Part shown: positions 19,995 through 29,450 of the stretch, piece by piece
Position numbering within the stretch: position 1 is the first letter of the stretch
Layout: each line of letters opens with the position of its first letter
Position numbers and translations under genes: made by a program
The notes under the pieces: generated by a model
Told to the model about the DNA's origin: nothing
The model's database searches: none
The model's input: only the letters and a program-made list of their open reading frames with translations
NCBI RefSeq assembly: GCF_016124325.1
Contig: NZ_WGNY01000006.1
Span: 1 to 64,000, forward strand
Direction: 5' to 3'
DNA length: 64,000 nucleotides
From: Phenylobacterium sp.
GTDB taxonomy: Bacteria; Pseudomonadota; Alphaproteobacteria; Caulobacterales; Caulobacteraceae

Positions 19995-20432
19995 TCACGC
20001 CGCACGGCTTGTGGACTCCAGCTTGGCGAGCTCAACCGCCGCGCGAGTCTCGATCTCGTCCAGCACCGCCTCCAGTTTCGGATCGTCCGTGAAGGCGCGC
20101 TCCTCCCGGATCGCTCGGCTGAGCGCGTCCAGCTGGGTCGGCCCCAGTTCCCCGCCCAGCAGCGCCACCTTGATGTCGTCCAGCTTGTCCAGGAGCTTGC
20201 CGGCGCGGCGCACCGACCGCCGCCGGCGCTCGATGGGAGTCTCCACCTGCTGCAGGGCGATGAGCGCCTCGACGCCCATCACGCCGCCTGCGCCCGCCAC
20301 CGACGTGGCCGGCGCGGCCGCCGAGGCCGGCGCGGCGCCGGCGATCCGGAAGCCCGCGCCGTCCCCACCGCCGCCGCGCGCGGGCTTCGCGCCGGACGCC
20401 TGGGACGGACCGCCTGTTCCGGAGACCTTCAT
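19995..20432 (-). CDS. fliX: Flagellar assembly regulator FliX
   Basis: FliX is a Caulobacterales-specific trans-acting factor that couples flagellar basal-body assembly to the sigma-54 activator FlbD. The 145-residue frame starts MKVSGTGGPSQ, has a glycine/alanine-rich low-complexity stretch, then GVMGVEALIALQQVETPIERRRRSVRRAGKLLDKLDDIKVALLGGEL and ends in IETRAAVELAKLES. This matches my recollection of FliX, including the conserved ALIALQ and ETRAAVE motifs. It is divergent from flgI, the same arrangement as in Caulobacter. The gene lacks a typical ORF-length advantage on this strand, but the frame and homology are clear. Confidence 0.88.
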   Translation of the reverse strand: MKVSGTGGPSQASGAKPARGGGGDGAGFRIAGAAPASAAAPATSVAGAGGVMGVEALIALQQVETPIERRRRSVRRAGKLLDKLDDIKVALLGGELGPTQLDALSRAIREERAFTDDPKLEAVLDEIETRAAVELAKLESTSRAA

Positions 20433-20485
20433 GGGAATGGACGCCTGGACCTCGACACTTCGACCGGCACCTTCCGCCCCCAAGC

Positions 20486-20500
20486 TTGCAACACGGTTAA
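20486..20500. promoter_or_regulatory. Weak CtrA-like box between fliX and flgI
   Basis: TTGC-N7-TTAA matches the CtrA box at one half-site exactly and two of four bases in the other. It sits 54-68 bp upstream of the fliX start. Caulobacter class II flagellar genes, including fliX, are CtrA-controlled, so position supports it, but a TTAA half-site can occur by chance. Confidence 0.35.
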
Positions 20501-20574
20501 CGGGCGGCGCTTTCTGCCTAGTCGATCTTGCCGCCCCCCATGGCGGCCTGTTTGATATTATTGAGTTTTTCGCT

Positions 20575-20589
20575 TGGCACGCTTCTCGC
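20575..20589 (+). promoter_or_regulatory. Sigma-54 promoter of the flgI operon
   Basis: TGGCAC (20575-20580), five bases, then TCGC (20586-20589) gives the GG-N10-GC spacing of a -24/-12 promoter, with one mismatch to the TTGC consensus. Transcription would begin near 20600, 25 bp before flgI. The AT-rich run TTTGATATTATTGAGTTTTT just upstream could be an IHF site. In Caulobacter, hook-basal-body genes of this class use sigma-54 with FlbD. Confidence 0.7.
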
Positions 20590-20624
20590 CAGACGGGCGC
20601 TGAACATCTGCCCCCAAGGTAGCC

Positions 20625-21734
20625 ATGCGTCCGATCCGTCTCCTCGCCGCCCTCACCCTCGCCGCCGCGGCCGCTTTCGCCTCCCCGGCGATGGCCAAGT
20701 CGCGCATCAAGGACATCGTCGAGTTCGAGGGGGTGCGCGAGAACCAGCTCATCGGCTACGGGATCGTCGTCGGGCTGAACGGCACCGGCGATGCGCTGCG
20801 GAACGCGCCCTTCACCAAGCAGAGCCTCGAGGCGATGCTGGAACGCTTGGGCGTGAACGTCCGCGACGCGAATCTCAACACCAAGAACGTCGCCGCCGTG
20901 ATGGTGACGGCCAAGCTGCCGGCCTTCGCTGCGCCGGGCGCCAGGATCGACGCCACCGTCTCCGCGCTGGGCGACGCCAAGAGCCTGCTGGGCGGCACCC
21001 TGCTGGTCACGCCGCTGCTCGGCGCGGATGGCCAGGCCTACGCCGTCGCGCAAGGGACCGTGCAGACGGGCGCGATCAGCGCCGGCGGCGCCTCGGGCTC
21101 GACCGTGCTCAAGGGCGTTCCGACCGCCGGCCGCATCGCCAGCGGGGCGACGGTCGAGCGCGAAGTCGCTTTCCAGATGGCCAGCATGGGCCAACTCCGG
21201 ATGACGCTGCGCAATCCCGACTTCACGACCGCGAGGCGCATCGCCGACGTGGTCAACACCGCCTATCCCGGCACCGCCTACGCCGAGAACCCGACCATCG
21301 TCGCGGTCCGACCGCCGAACGGCCAGGACATGACCGCCTTCATGGCGCAGGTGGAGAACCTCTCGGTGGAGCCCGACGCCCCGGCCCGGGTGGTCATCGA
21401 CGAGGTCGCCGGCGTGATCGTGATGGGTGACGCGGTCCGCGTCTCCACCGTGGCGATCCAACAGGGCAACCTGACCATCACCGTGCGCGAGCAGCCGGCC
21501 GTGAGCCAGCCCACGCCCTTCTCCCGCGGCGGCCAGACGGCGGTCGTCCCACAGAGCGACGTTTCGGTCGAGGAGGAGAAGGGCCGCCAGTTCCTCACCG
21601 TCCAGTCGGGCGCCTCGCTCGCCACGCTGGTGGGAGGCCTGAACGCGCTGGGCGTCACGCCGCGCGACATGATCTCCATCCTCCAGACCATCAAGGCCGC
21701 GGGCGCGCTGCAGGCCGAGATCGAGGTGATGTGA
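20625..21734 (+). CDS. flgI: Flagellar P-ring protein FlgI
   Basis: FlgI polymerises into the P-ring around the rod in the peptidoglycan layer. The 369-residue precursor has a Sec signal peptide (residues 1-24, ending PAMAKS), then [30 protein letters not shown], the family signature, and continues to the C-terminal [29 protein letters not shown]. Length is normal. It is driven by a sigma-54 promoter and heads an operon with flgJ and flbY, joined by a TGATG overlap. Confidence 0.96.
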   Translation: MRPIRLLAALTLAAAAAFASPAMAKSRIKDIVEFEGVRENQLIGYGIVVGLNGTGDALRNAPFTKQSLEAMLERLGVNVRDANLNTKNVAAVMVTAKLPAFAAPGARIDATVSALGDAKSLLGGTLLVTPLLGADGQAYAVAQGTVQTGAISAGGASGSTVLKGVPTAGRIASGATVEREVAFQMASMGQLRMTLRNPDFTTARRIADVVNTAYPGTAYAENPTIVAVRPPNGQDMTAFMAQVENLSVEPDAPARVVIDEVAGVIVMGDAVRVSTVAIQQGNLTITVREQPAVSQPTPFSRGGQTAVVPQSDVSVEEEKGRQFLTVQSGASLATLVGGLNALGVTPRDMISILQTIKAAGALQAEIEVM

Positions 21735-22051
21735 TGACCGACCTGATCTCCCCCGTCGCCCTTTCGCCGAGCCTGCTCTCGCCCACGGCGACGCCGACGA
21801 GCACGGCCGACCTCGCCCACTCCAAGGCCAAGGACGCGGCGCAGAAGTTCGAGGGCCAGTTCCTCTCGATGATGTTCCAGCAGATGTTCGCCGGCGTGAA
21901 GACCGACGGCCCGTTCGGCGGCGGCTTCGGCGAAGAGATGTTCCGCTCGGTGCTCACCGACGCCATGGGCAAGGAGATGACCCGCGCCGGCGGCATCGGG
22001 CTCTCCGACACGATCCAGCGCGAAATCCTCAAGATGCAGGGGCTGACCTGA
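21734..22051 (+). CDS. flgJ: Rod-binding protein, FlgJ N-terminal type
   Basis: A 105-residue protein with only the rod-capping half of FlgJ, as is usual in alphaproteobacteria, and no muramidase domain. The conserved core is [20 protein letters not shown] followed by [33 protein letters not shown]. It chaperones rod assembly in the periplasm. The ATG overlaps the flgI stop (TGATG), and its own stop overlaps flbY, which shows translational coupling. Confidence 0.88.
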   Translation: MTDLISPVALSPSLLSPTATPTSTADLAHSKAKDAAQKFEGQFLSMMFQQMFAGVKTDGPFGGGFGEEMFRSVLTDAMGKEMTRAGGIGLSDTIQREILKMQGLT

Positions 22052-22497
22052 TGGCTATCGCCGCGAACGACGCTACCGATCGGGTCGAACAGCTCCTCAT
22101 CCTGACCGACAGGCTGACCGCCCTGATCGCCGAGCAGGCCAAGGCGTTCGAGGAGCGCCGGCCGCAGGAGGCGGCGGCGTTGATGGAGGAGACCTCCCGC
22201 CTCGCCAACCTCTACCGCCACGAAAGCATGCGGGTTCGCGCCGAACCCAGCCTGATTTCCGGCGCGCCGCTCGAGCTTCGCACGCGCCTGACCCGCGCCA
22301 CCGAAGCGTTCGACGCCGTGCTCGCCCGCCAGGGCCGCGCCATCGAAGCCGCCAAAATCGTGACCGAGGGCCTGGTCAAGTGCATCGCCGACGAAGTCGC
22401 GCGCCAGCGCAGCCAGGTCAGCGTCTACGGCGCCAGCGGCCAGCAGAGCGGCGGCCCCGGGACGGCCACGGCGATCACGCTCAACAAGCGGGCCTGA
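22051..22497 (+). CDS. flbY: FlbY-like flagellar protein (FlgN-type chaperone)
   Basis: A 148-residue, mostly alpha-helical protein: RVEQLLILTDRLTALIAEQAKAFEERRPQEAAALMEETSRLANLYRHESMRVR and a second helical region before a Ser/Gly/Gln-rich tail. Heptad-like leucine and alanine spacing suggests coiled coils. Its place after flgI-flgJ with an ATGA overlap, and its general likeness to the Caulobacter FlbY protein, support a flagellar role, perhaps as a FlgN-like export chaperone. The chaperone role is inference. Confidence 0.7.
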   Translation: MAIAANDATDRVEQLLILTDRLTALIAEQAKAFEERRPQEAAALMEETSRLANLYRHESMRVRAEPSLISGAPLELRTRLTRATEAFDAVLARQGRAIEAAKIVTEGLVKCIADEVARQRSQVSVYGASGQQSGGPGTATAITLNKRA

Positions 22498-22503
22498 GCC
22501 GGC

Positions 22504-22935
22504 TCAGAGCCTGAGCGCCCGGGCCAGCGCCCGCCGATTGGCCGCCATGTCGGCCACGGTGTAGCCGTCGAGCACATCGAGATAGGCCTTCAGCGCCTCG
22601 TCCAGACGCCGTTGCAGCAAGCAAACCGGCATGAGCGGGCAGGTGTTGGTCTCGGGATTGAAGCACTCGACCATCTCGCCGAGGTCCTCGGTGCGGCGGA
22701 CCACCTCCCCGATCGGGATTTCGCCTGGCGGCCGCGCCAGCCGCACGCCGCCGCCCCGCCCGCGGACCGTCTCCACGTAGCCAAGCGCACGGAGCCGCTG
22801 GAGCACCTTCACGAGGTGGTTCTTGGAGATCCCGTAGGCCGTGGCGATGTCGCCCGCCGTGACCGCCGGCGCGTCCGTCGCGGTCAGGTAGATCAGCGCC
22901 CGCAGCGCATAGTCGGTGTGAAGGCTCAAACGCAT
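22504..22935 (-). CDS. nsrR: Rrf2 family regulator, NsrR-like nitric oxide sensor
   Basis: A 143-residue Rrf2 protein. The winged helix-turn-helix spans MRLSLHTDYALRALIYL to SKNHLVKVLQRLRALGYVETVRGRGGGVRLARP. Three cysteines (C91, C99, C105) lie in ECFNPETNTCPLMPVC, and D8 is present; together these are the ligands of the NO-sensing Fe-S cluster in NsrR. ATG at 22935 is preferred over GTG at 22947 because it puts D8 in register and is the family's normal start. It is divergent from a truncated haemoglobin gene, and two operator-like repeats lie between, so NO-relieved repression of both is likely. Confidence 0.85.
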   Translation of the reverse strand: MRLSLHTDYALRALIYLTATDAPAVTAGDIATAYGISKNHLVKVLQRLRALGYVETVRGRGGGVRLARPPGEIPIGEVVRRTEDLGEMVECFNPETNTCPLMPVCLLQRRLDEALKAYLDVLDGYTVADMAANRRALARALRL

Positions 22936-22973
22936 CCTGTCGCTCACTTGGGTCGTAGCTTGTGGCGGCCCTT

Positions 22974-23026
22974 AAACTGGTATATTTGGCGCCACTTCTA
23001 AAACTGGCATTTTCAATACCACTTCT
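22974..23026. promoter_or_regulatory. Two tandem operator-like repeats between nsrR and the haemoglobin gene
   Basis: Two 26-bp copies start at 22974 and 23001 (27-bp pitch), each beginning AAACTGG and ending CCACTTCT, with 19 of 26 positions identical. Each carries a TGG...CCA dyad; the second reads TGGCATT-TTC-AATACCA, nearly palindromic. This is the only obvious control region of the divergent pair and is most simply read as two NsrR-dimer sites. The second copy ends just before the GTG start of the haemoglobin gene and overlaps its CTGGAGG ribosome-site region. Confidence 0.6.
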
Positions 23027-23035
23027 GGAGGACAT

Positions 23036-23419
23036 GTGACCACGCTCTACGAACGCATCGGCGGGACGGCCGCGGTGAAGGCCGCCGTCGACATCTTCTA
23101 CGGCAAGGTGCTGGCCGACGCCCGCATCGCGCACTTCTTCGAGGGCGTCGACATGACCGCCCAGAACGCCAAGCAGCGGGCGTTCCTGATCATGGCCTTC
23201 GGCGGCCCCAACACCTATTCGGGCGCGGACATGCGCCGCGGCCACGCCCATCTGGTCGCCCGTGGCCTGAACGACAGCCACTTCGACGCCGTGGTGGAGA
23301 ACCTCGCGGCGACGCTGACAGAGCTCGGCGTCGGCCAGGCCGAGATCGCCGAGGTGGCCGCGGTCGCCGAGAGCGTGCGCGACGACGTCCTGGGCCGCAG
23401 CTCGGCCGAAGCGGCCTGA
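23036..23419 (+). CDS. glbN: Group I truncated haemoglobin
   Basis: A 127-residue 2-on-2 globin. The start TLYERIGGTAAVKAAVDIFYGKVLAD with the B-helix FY motif, then FFEGVDM, QRAFLIMAFGG and the proximal histidine in MRRGHAHLVARGL, are group I markers. These proteins bind O2 and NO and often act in NO detoxification. The start is GTG, preceded by GGAGG. Its divergence from an NsrR-like gene strongly suggests NO-induced expression. Confidence 0.92.
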   Translation: MTTLYERIGGTAAVKAAVDIFYGKVLADARIAHFFEGVDMTAQNAKQRAFLIMAFGGPNTYSGADMRRGHAHLVARGLNDSHFDAVVENLAATLTELGVGQAEIAEVAAVAESVRDDVLGRSSAEAA

Positions 23420-23498
23420 GCCGCCACGTTCAAACGCTTGTTTGGCGCGAATGATCGTGCCTATCCTGTGCGCGCCGTCGGATGTTCCGGCGGTCTGC

Positions 23499-23654
23499 GT
23501 TCTCAGGGCGGGGTGAAACTCCCCACCGGCGGTAATGCCTCCAGCGATGGAGGACGAGCCCGCGGGCACCTGGCTTCTCCGCCATACGGAAGGTCAGGGA
23601 CGAGCAGACCCGGTGCGATCCCGGGGCCGACGGTCATAGTCCGGTTATGAGAAC
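23499..23654 (+). ncRNA. FMN riboswitch (RFN element)
   Basis: All conserved blocks are present. Closing stem P1 is GTTCTC (23499-23504) with GAGAAC (23649-23654). The core includes AGGGCGGGGTGAAACTCCCC, ACCGGCGGTAAT, GAGCCCGCGGGC, CAGACCCGGTGCGATCCCGG and GCCGACGGTCATAGTCCGG. It binds FMN and usually represses riboflavin synthesis or uptake genes. Here no rib gene follows; the next genes are a 45-codon ORF, a thioesterase and a DUF1330 protein. Confidence 0.96.
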
Positions 23655-23698
23655 GGTCGAGCCGCGAGGGGCGGATACCGCCCCACGTGCGCCCGGCC

Positions 23699-23737
23699 TC
23701 TCCCTGAGTCGTGGTCCTTTGAACCCGGTCAGGGAGA
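23699..23737 (+). promoter_or_regulatory. Ribosome-site-sequestering hairpin (riboswitch expression platform)
   Basis: TCTCCCTGA (23699-23707) is exactly complementary to TCAGGGAGA (23729-23737). The right arm contains the AGGGAG Shine-Dalgarno of the ATG at 23744. When the hairpin forms, translation would be blocked. Presumably FMN binding shifts the balance toward it. There is no T run, so control is probably translational. Confidence 0.75.
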
Positions 23738-23743
23738 AGAGCC

Positions 23744-23881
23744 ATGACCCACCCCACCGCCCAAGCCACGAGCGAGGCCCCCGGCGATCGCCCCGGCGTC
23801 AATGCCGCCTTCCGCCACGGGTTCGCCGCCGAGACGGTGATCTCGGCGCCGTCGCTGGCGCAACCCGCGAGCGCGGGGTGA
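23744..23881 (+). CDS. Riboswitch-controlled small ORF, 45 residues
   Basis: MTHPTAQATSEAPGDRPGVN begins a 45-residue frame with a strong AGGGAGAAG ribosome site, placed exactly where the FMN riboswitch hairpin acts. The peptide is Ala/Pro-rich with no membrane segment or known motif. Its stop lies four bases before the thioesterase ATG, whose own ribosome site is weak, so it may serve mainly to couple translation. A decayed remnant of a flavin gene is another possibility. I do not recognise it. Confidence 0.55.
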   Translation: MTHPTAQATSEAPGDRPGVNAAFRHGFAAETVISAPSLAQPASAG

Positions 23882-23885
23882 CGCC

Positions 23886-24311
23886 ATGGACGCCAGAGTG
23901 ATCGTCCCCGACGGCTTCGTGCGGCACGACCGCCGGAGCGCCGTCACCGACCCCTGGGAGCCGCTCTACCGGCGCCTCTCGGGCGACATGGTGGTGCTGG
24001 GCCTGCGCGCGGGTCCGGCCCACTGCAATGGCCGGGGCTTCGTCCATGGCGGCCTGATCTCGGCGCTGGCCGACAACGCCATGGGACTCTCGTGCGTGCG
24101 GCGGATGGGCGGCCTCTCCAGCCTGGTCACGGTGAACCTGTCGGTCGACTTCCTGGCGTCGGCCCTCACCGGCCAGTGGCTGGAGTTCGACACCATGTTC
24201 GTGAAGCCCGGCGGCACGCTGGCCTTCGCCCAGGCCTTCGTCACCGCCGACGGCCAGGCCTGCGCGCGGGCCAACGCCGTATTCCGCGTCGTGAAGAAGG
24301 CCGCGGCATGA
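23886..24311 (+). CDS. PaaI-type hotdog-fold thioesterase
   Basis: A 141-residue acyl-CoA thioesterase of the PaaI/YbgC-like hotdog superfamily. CNGRGFVHGGLISALADNAMGLSC carries the HGG active-site motif, and the second half TVNLSVDFLASALTGQWLEFDTMFVKPGGTLAFAQAFVTA gives the long beta sheet. Substrate acyl group is unknown. It follows the riboswitch ORF by four bases and overlaps the DUF1330 gene, so it is probably under FMN control, which is unusual for this family. Confidence 0.88.
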   Translation: MDARVIVPDGFVRHDRRSAVTDPWEPLYRRLSGDMVVLGLRAGPAHCNGRGFVHGGLISALADNAMGLSCVRRMGGLSSLVTVNLSVDFLASALTGQWLEFDTMFVKPGGTLAFAQAFVTADGQACARANAVFRVVKKAAA

Positions 24312-24594
24312 CCTGCTATGTCGTCGGCCGCATCGCGATCCACGACCGCGAACGCTACGGCCGCTATGTGGCGGGCTTCATGCCCGTGCTGCAGGCGCAC
24401 GGCGGGCGGCTGCTGGTGTCGGACGAGGCCCCCGAGCCGCTGGAAGGCGAATGGGACGGACGAAAGCTCGTCCTGCTGGCCTTCGAGACGCGCGACGCCG
24501 CCCTGGCCTGGGCCAATTCGCCCGAGTACCGCGAGATCGCCGAGCACCGGCTCGCCGCCGCCGACACCATCGCGCTGCTGTCCGAGGGGTTCGG

Positions 24595-24598
<4 letters not shown>
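24308..24598 (+). CDS. DUF1330 family protein
   Basis: A 96-residue ferredoxin-like (dimeric alpha/beta barrel) protein: MTCYVVGRIAIHDRERYGRY, then FMPVLQAHGGRLLVSDEAPEPLEGEW and the closing YREIAEHRLAAADTIALLSEGF. These are DUF1330 hallmarks. Function is unknown. Its ATG overlaps the thioesterase stop (ATGA), and its stop shares a CTAG with the convergent ABC-F gene. It is probably the last gene of the FMN-riboswitch operon. Confidence 0.85.
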
Positions 24599-26175
<1,577 letters not shown>

Positions 26176-26358
26176 GGGGGCGGCTCGTCATGGCGTGGAC
26201 GTCTCGGGCGGTCGGGATGTCCAGCGTCAGCCGCATCGGCCTCTCCTTCGGATGAGGCCTCGTATCTAGGCCGCAGAGGCCGCGCCCGCAATCCCGGCGC
26301 GCCTTGCCGCCCGCCGCCATCTCGGCCAGTCTCGGCGCGGTCGGAGTGGGGCGCACGC

Positions 26359-27423
26359 ATGGCGAGCTATCGGCGCCGCCTCGAGGCGGACCTGGAAACC
26401 TGGATCGCCGCCGGCCTTGTCGCCGCCGAGAATCGCGACCCGATCCTCGCCACGGTGAAGGCCGATCGCCGCCTCGACGCGGCGACGGCGCTGGCGGCCA
26501 TCGGCGCCTTCCTGGCCGGCGCCGCGGTCATCGCCTTCATCGCGGCGAACTGGGGGGCGATTCCCCGGCTCGTCCGGTTCGGGATGATCATGTCGGCCTT
26601 CCTCGGCTCGGCGTTCGGCGCCGCGTGGGCTGCGGCGCGGGGACGCGAGGTGACCAAGAACCTCCTCCTGGCGCTCTCGGCCCTGGTCTTCGCGGCGGCG
26701 ATCGGCCTTACGGGCCAGATCTTCGACATCGCCGGCGATCCGGCGACCGCGCTGCGCGCGGCGGGCCTCGGCGCGGCCCTCCTGGCGGTCGCAGGCCGCT
26801 CGCCCTGGACGGGCGCCGCCGCCATCGCCCTGCTGCTCCTGGGCGACGGGGCGACGCTGAGGGGGTCGCTTCGCGGTGGCGACGCCCCGGTCTGGTGGGC
26901 GACGCTCGCCGCGCCGGCCGGAGCGGCGCTGGCGCTGCTGTGGCGGTCGCGCCCGCTCGCCCACGCCGCGGGCGTCGCCGCGGTCATGGCGGTGTTTTCG
27001 CCGCCTTGGGCCGGCGAGGAGGCGATGCGCGGCCGCTTCCTCCTTGCGGCCGTCGTCCTCGCCGGCCTCGCCGCCGCCGCGCGGGCGGGTCGCGTCCGCT
27101 ACGGCGCCGTGAGCGCCGACCTCTATGGTTGGGCGACGGCCGGCGGGCTCATCGGCTTCGCCGCCTGGGGCCTGGGAAGCGAGGCGTTCGGCGTGGCGCA
27201 CGCCGTCATGTGGCTGGCGCTCTCGGGCGCTGTGGTCGCGCTCGGCCGCAACGATTCGGAGGGCCGGATCACGGCGCTTGGCGTACTGAGCCTGCTGGCC
27301 GCAGGCGCGGCCCTCCTCTTCAACCTGGGCGTGGGCCTCCTGACGACGGCGGCGGTGTTCGCCGGCTGCAGCGTCGTCGCCCTGGTCGTCGCCTTCCTGC
27401 TGCGCCGGGGGCGGCCGGCGTGA
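26359..27423 (+). CDS. DUF2157 membrane protein
   Basis: A 354-residue protein with a short cytoplasmic N-terminus (YRRRLEADLETWIAAGLVAAENRDPILATV) typical of DUF2157, then about ten hydrophobic helices, beginning LAAIGAFLAGAAVIAFIAANW. The segment GLTGQIFDIAGDP is conserved in the family. Function is unknown. Its stop overlaps the GTG of the next gene, and the DUF2157-GDYXXLXY pair is a recurrent two-gene unit. ATG at 26359 has only a weak GGAGTGGG site. Confidence 0.85.
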   Translation: MASYRRRLEADLETWIAAGLVAAENRDPILATVKADRRLDAATALAAIGAFLAGAAVIAFIAANWGAIPRLVRFGMIMSAFLGSAFGAAWAAARGREVTKNLLLALSALVFAAAIGLTGQIFDIAGDPATALRAAGLGAALLAVAGRSPWTGAAAIALLLLGDGATLRGSLRGGDAPVWWATLAAPAGAALALLWRSRPLAHAAGVAAVMAVFSPPWAGEEAMRGRFLLAAVVLAGLAAAARAGRVRYGAVSADLYGWATAGGLIGFAAWGLGSEAFGVAHAVMWLALSGAVVALGRNDSEGRITALGVLSLLAAGAALLFNLGVGLLTTAAVFAGCSVVALVVAFLLRRGRPA

Positions 27424-27998
27424 GGTTCGGACCGCCCGCCCGGATCGTCGCCGCCAGCCTCGTCCTGGCGCTCGCGCTCGGCGGCGTGGTCGCCCGCGAG
27501 GGCCTCGCCCTGGCCCACGGCCAGGAGGTCTCGCTGGCCATCAACATGTACGATCCGCGCAGCCTGCTGAGCGGCCACTATCTCCAGTTCCAGCTCCGCG
27601 ATTTTCCGCCAGCGGGCTCGGGCTGTCCGCCTGGAACCGTGTCGAGCGATGGACCGCCGCCCGACTGGGTCGCGCTGTCGCCGGCCGGCGGGCGTCATCG
27701 CGTCACGGGCGCGGCGGCCACACGTGAGCAGGCGGCGAAGCTCGGCGAGATCGTGGTCCGCGGCCAGGCCTTCTGCTCCGCCCCCCGGGAAGACCGGCGC
27801 CCGGCGGTCACGCTCGAGATCGGCGTCGACCGTATCCACGCCAGCCAGGCCGAGGCGGAAGCCATTGCGGAGCGGATGGGCGACGACGATCCCGACCATC
27901 CGTCGGCGGTGGCGATCGTCTCCATCGGACGCGATGGCAAGGCCCGCCTGAAGGGCCTGATCGCCGGCGATCGCCGCATCGACCTCAACTGGTTCTAG
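27420..27998 (+). CDS. GDYXXLXY family protein
   Basis: A 192-residue protein with one N-terminal membrane anchor (RIVAASLVLALALGGVVARE) and the motif region MYDPRSLLSGHYLQFQLRDF, where the family's GDYxxLxY reads GHYLQFQL. It is the partner of DUF2157 proteins. The start is GTG inside the DUF2157 stop (GTGA). Function unknown. The soluble part would face the periplasm. Confidence 0.8.
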   Translation: MRFGPPARIVAASLVLALALGGVVAREGLALAHGQEVSLAINMYDPRSLLSGHYLQFQLRDFPPAGSGCPPGTVSSDGPPPDWVALSPAGGRHRVTGAAATREQAAKLGEIVVRGQAFCSAPREDRRPAVTLEIGVDRIHASQAEAEAIAERMGDDDPDHPSAVAIVSIGRDGKARLKGLIAGDRRIDLNWF

Positions 27999-28063
27999 CG
28001 GACTTCGGCCGCGTGATCCGGCGGACGGATTGAACCCGCCGCCCGACCGGCGATCCTGCGCTC

Positions 28064-28729
28064 ATGGAACACGATCTCGACGCCTATGGCTGCGCCGTCC
28101 TGCCTGGCCTTCTCTCGGCCGACGCCTGCGCCAAGGTCGCCGGCTGGTACGACGATCCAGCCCGCTTCCGTTCGACCGTCGTGATGGCTCGCCATGGGTT
28201 CGGCCGGGGCGAGTACCGCTACTTCGCCTATCCGCTCCCCGACCCGATCCAGGCGTTGCGCACGGCGCTCTATCCGGCGCTGGCGGCCGTCGCCAACCGC
28301 TGGAACGCGACCCTGGGCGAGAGCGTCCGCTTCCCCGAGACGCATCAGGCCCTTCTCGATCGCTGCCACGCGGACGGGCAGACGCGCCCCACGCCGCTGC
28401 TGCTGCGCTATGGGCCGGGCGACTACAACTGCCTGCACCAGGACCTGTACGGCGAACACGTCTTTCCCCTGCAGGCAGCGATCCTCCTGTCGGAGCCCGG
28501 GCGCGATTTCGAGGGCGGCGAATTCGTGCTGACCGAGCAGCGGCCGCGGATGCAGTCGCGGGCCGAGGTGGTTCCGCTGCGCCAGGGCGACGCCGTCGTC
28601 TTCCCGGTCCGCCACCGTCCCGTGCGGGGAACGCGCGGCGTCTATCGCGTGAACCTGCGCCATGGCGTCAGTCGGCTTCGCAGCGGGCGGCGCCACACCC
28701 TGGGGATCATCTTCCACGACGCGCGCTGA
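28064..28729 (+). CDS. 2OG-Fe(II) oxygenase
   Basis: A 221-residue prolyl-4-hydroxylase-like dioxygenase. The iron ligands are H125 and D127 in CLHQDLYG and H200 in LRHGVSRL, and R210 in SGRRHTLG is placed to bind 2-oxoglutarate. FPLQAAILLSEPGRDFEGGEFVL is the jelly-roll core. It is a stand-alone gene with ATG at 28064 and only a weak upstream ribosome site. Substrate is unknown; the small P4H-like members hydroxylate proteins or repair alkylation, and I cannot choose between these. Confidence 0.85.
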   Translation: MEHDLDAYGCAVLPGLLSADACAKVAGWYDDPARFRSTVVMARHGFGRGEYRYFAYPLPDPIQALRTALYPALAAVANRWNATLGESVRFPETHQALLDRCHADGQTRPTPLLLRYGPGDYNCLHQDLYGEHVFPLQAAILLSEPGRDFEGGEFVLTEQRPRMQSRAEVVPLRQGDAVVFPVRHRPVRGTRGVYRVNLRHGVSRLRSGRRHTLGIIFHDAR

Positions 28730-28736
28730 GGCGGCC

Positions 28737-28771
28737 AAGATTTCATTTTAGTTAGACTCACACAAAATCTT
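28737..28771. promoter_or_regulatory. Inverted repeat upstream of the TetR gene
   Basis: AAGATTT (28737-28743) and AAATCTT (28765-28771) are 7-bp arms with a 21-base spacer, in an AT-rich island 35 bp before the TetR start. It may be an operator for autoregulation of TetR and the following glycosyltransferase, or simply promoter DNA. Confidence 0.35.
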
Positions 28772-28805
28772 TGCGATCGCCGTTATTCGTGTTAATGGCG
28801 CTCTC

Positions 28806-29417
28806 ATGAAAATTGACACGCCTGAGACCGACGCCCGGCGCCCGTACCGCCAGACCGCCCGCGCCGCCGCCGCGGAGGCGACGGCCCAGCGCATCGTGGC
28901 CGCCTTCCGCGCACGCCTCGAACACATGTGGTTCGACGAGATCCGACTGGAGGACGTGGCCCAGGAAGCGGAGGTCACCGTGCAGACGATCATCCGCCGG
29001 TTCGGGAGCAAGGAGGGGCTGCTCGAAAGCGCCGCGGAAGCGATCGGCGAGGAAGTGCACGCCGCCCGCGCCATTCCGAACCCCGATCCCCTCTCCGTGG
29101 CCCGCGCGGTGATCCAGGACTACGAGCGCACGGGCGACACCGTCATGCGGGTCCTGGCCCAGGAAGATCGCCTCCCACCCCTTCGCCACTTCGCCGATAT
29201 GGGCCGGGCCGAGCACCGGGGCTGGGTGGCTCGCGTGTTCGCCGGCGCTCTGGAAGGTCTCGCCCCCGACGCCGCCCAGCGCCGGCTCGACGCCCTCGTC
29301 GTCGCCACCGACCTCTACATCTGGAAGCTCATCCGCCGCGACATGCAGCGGCCGATCTCCGAGCTCCAGGCCCTCATGGCGCGGCTCATTGAAGCCGCCC
29401 TCGCCGACCCCGCGTAA
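28806..29417 (+). CDS. TetR family transcriptional regulator
   Basis: A 203-residue regulator. The N-terminal helix-turn-helix is AEATAQRIVAAFRARLEHMWFDEIRLEDVAQEAEVTVQTIIRRFGSKEGLLESA (about 22-75); the rest is the ligand-binding and dimer domain, with no ligand clue. It lies 33 bp upstream of a glycosyltransferase on the same strand, which it probably controls along with itself. The AT-rich upstream DNA stands out from the surroundings. Confidence 0.88.
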   Translation: MKIDTPETDARRPYRQTARAAAAEATAQRIVAAFRARLEHMWFDEIRLEDVAQEAEVTVQTIIRRFGSKEGLLESAAEAIGEEVHAARAIPNPDPLSVARAVIQDYERTGDTVMRVLAQEDRLPPLRHFADMGRAEHRGWVARVFAGALEGLAPDAAQRRLDALVVATDLYIWKLIRRDMQRPISELQALMARLIEAALADPA

Positions 29418-29450
29418 AGCGTTTCCGACAACTCCATCCGGACCACCCCC

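Noticed and set aside
23647..23901. An 84-codon frame starting at ATG 23647 directly after the riboswitch core
   Set aside because: Its ATG lies inside the riboswitch P1 stem, it has no ribosome site, and the peptide is Arg/Pro-rich. The ATG at 23744 in another frame has the controlled ribosome site.
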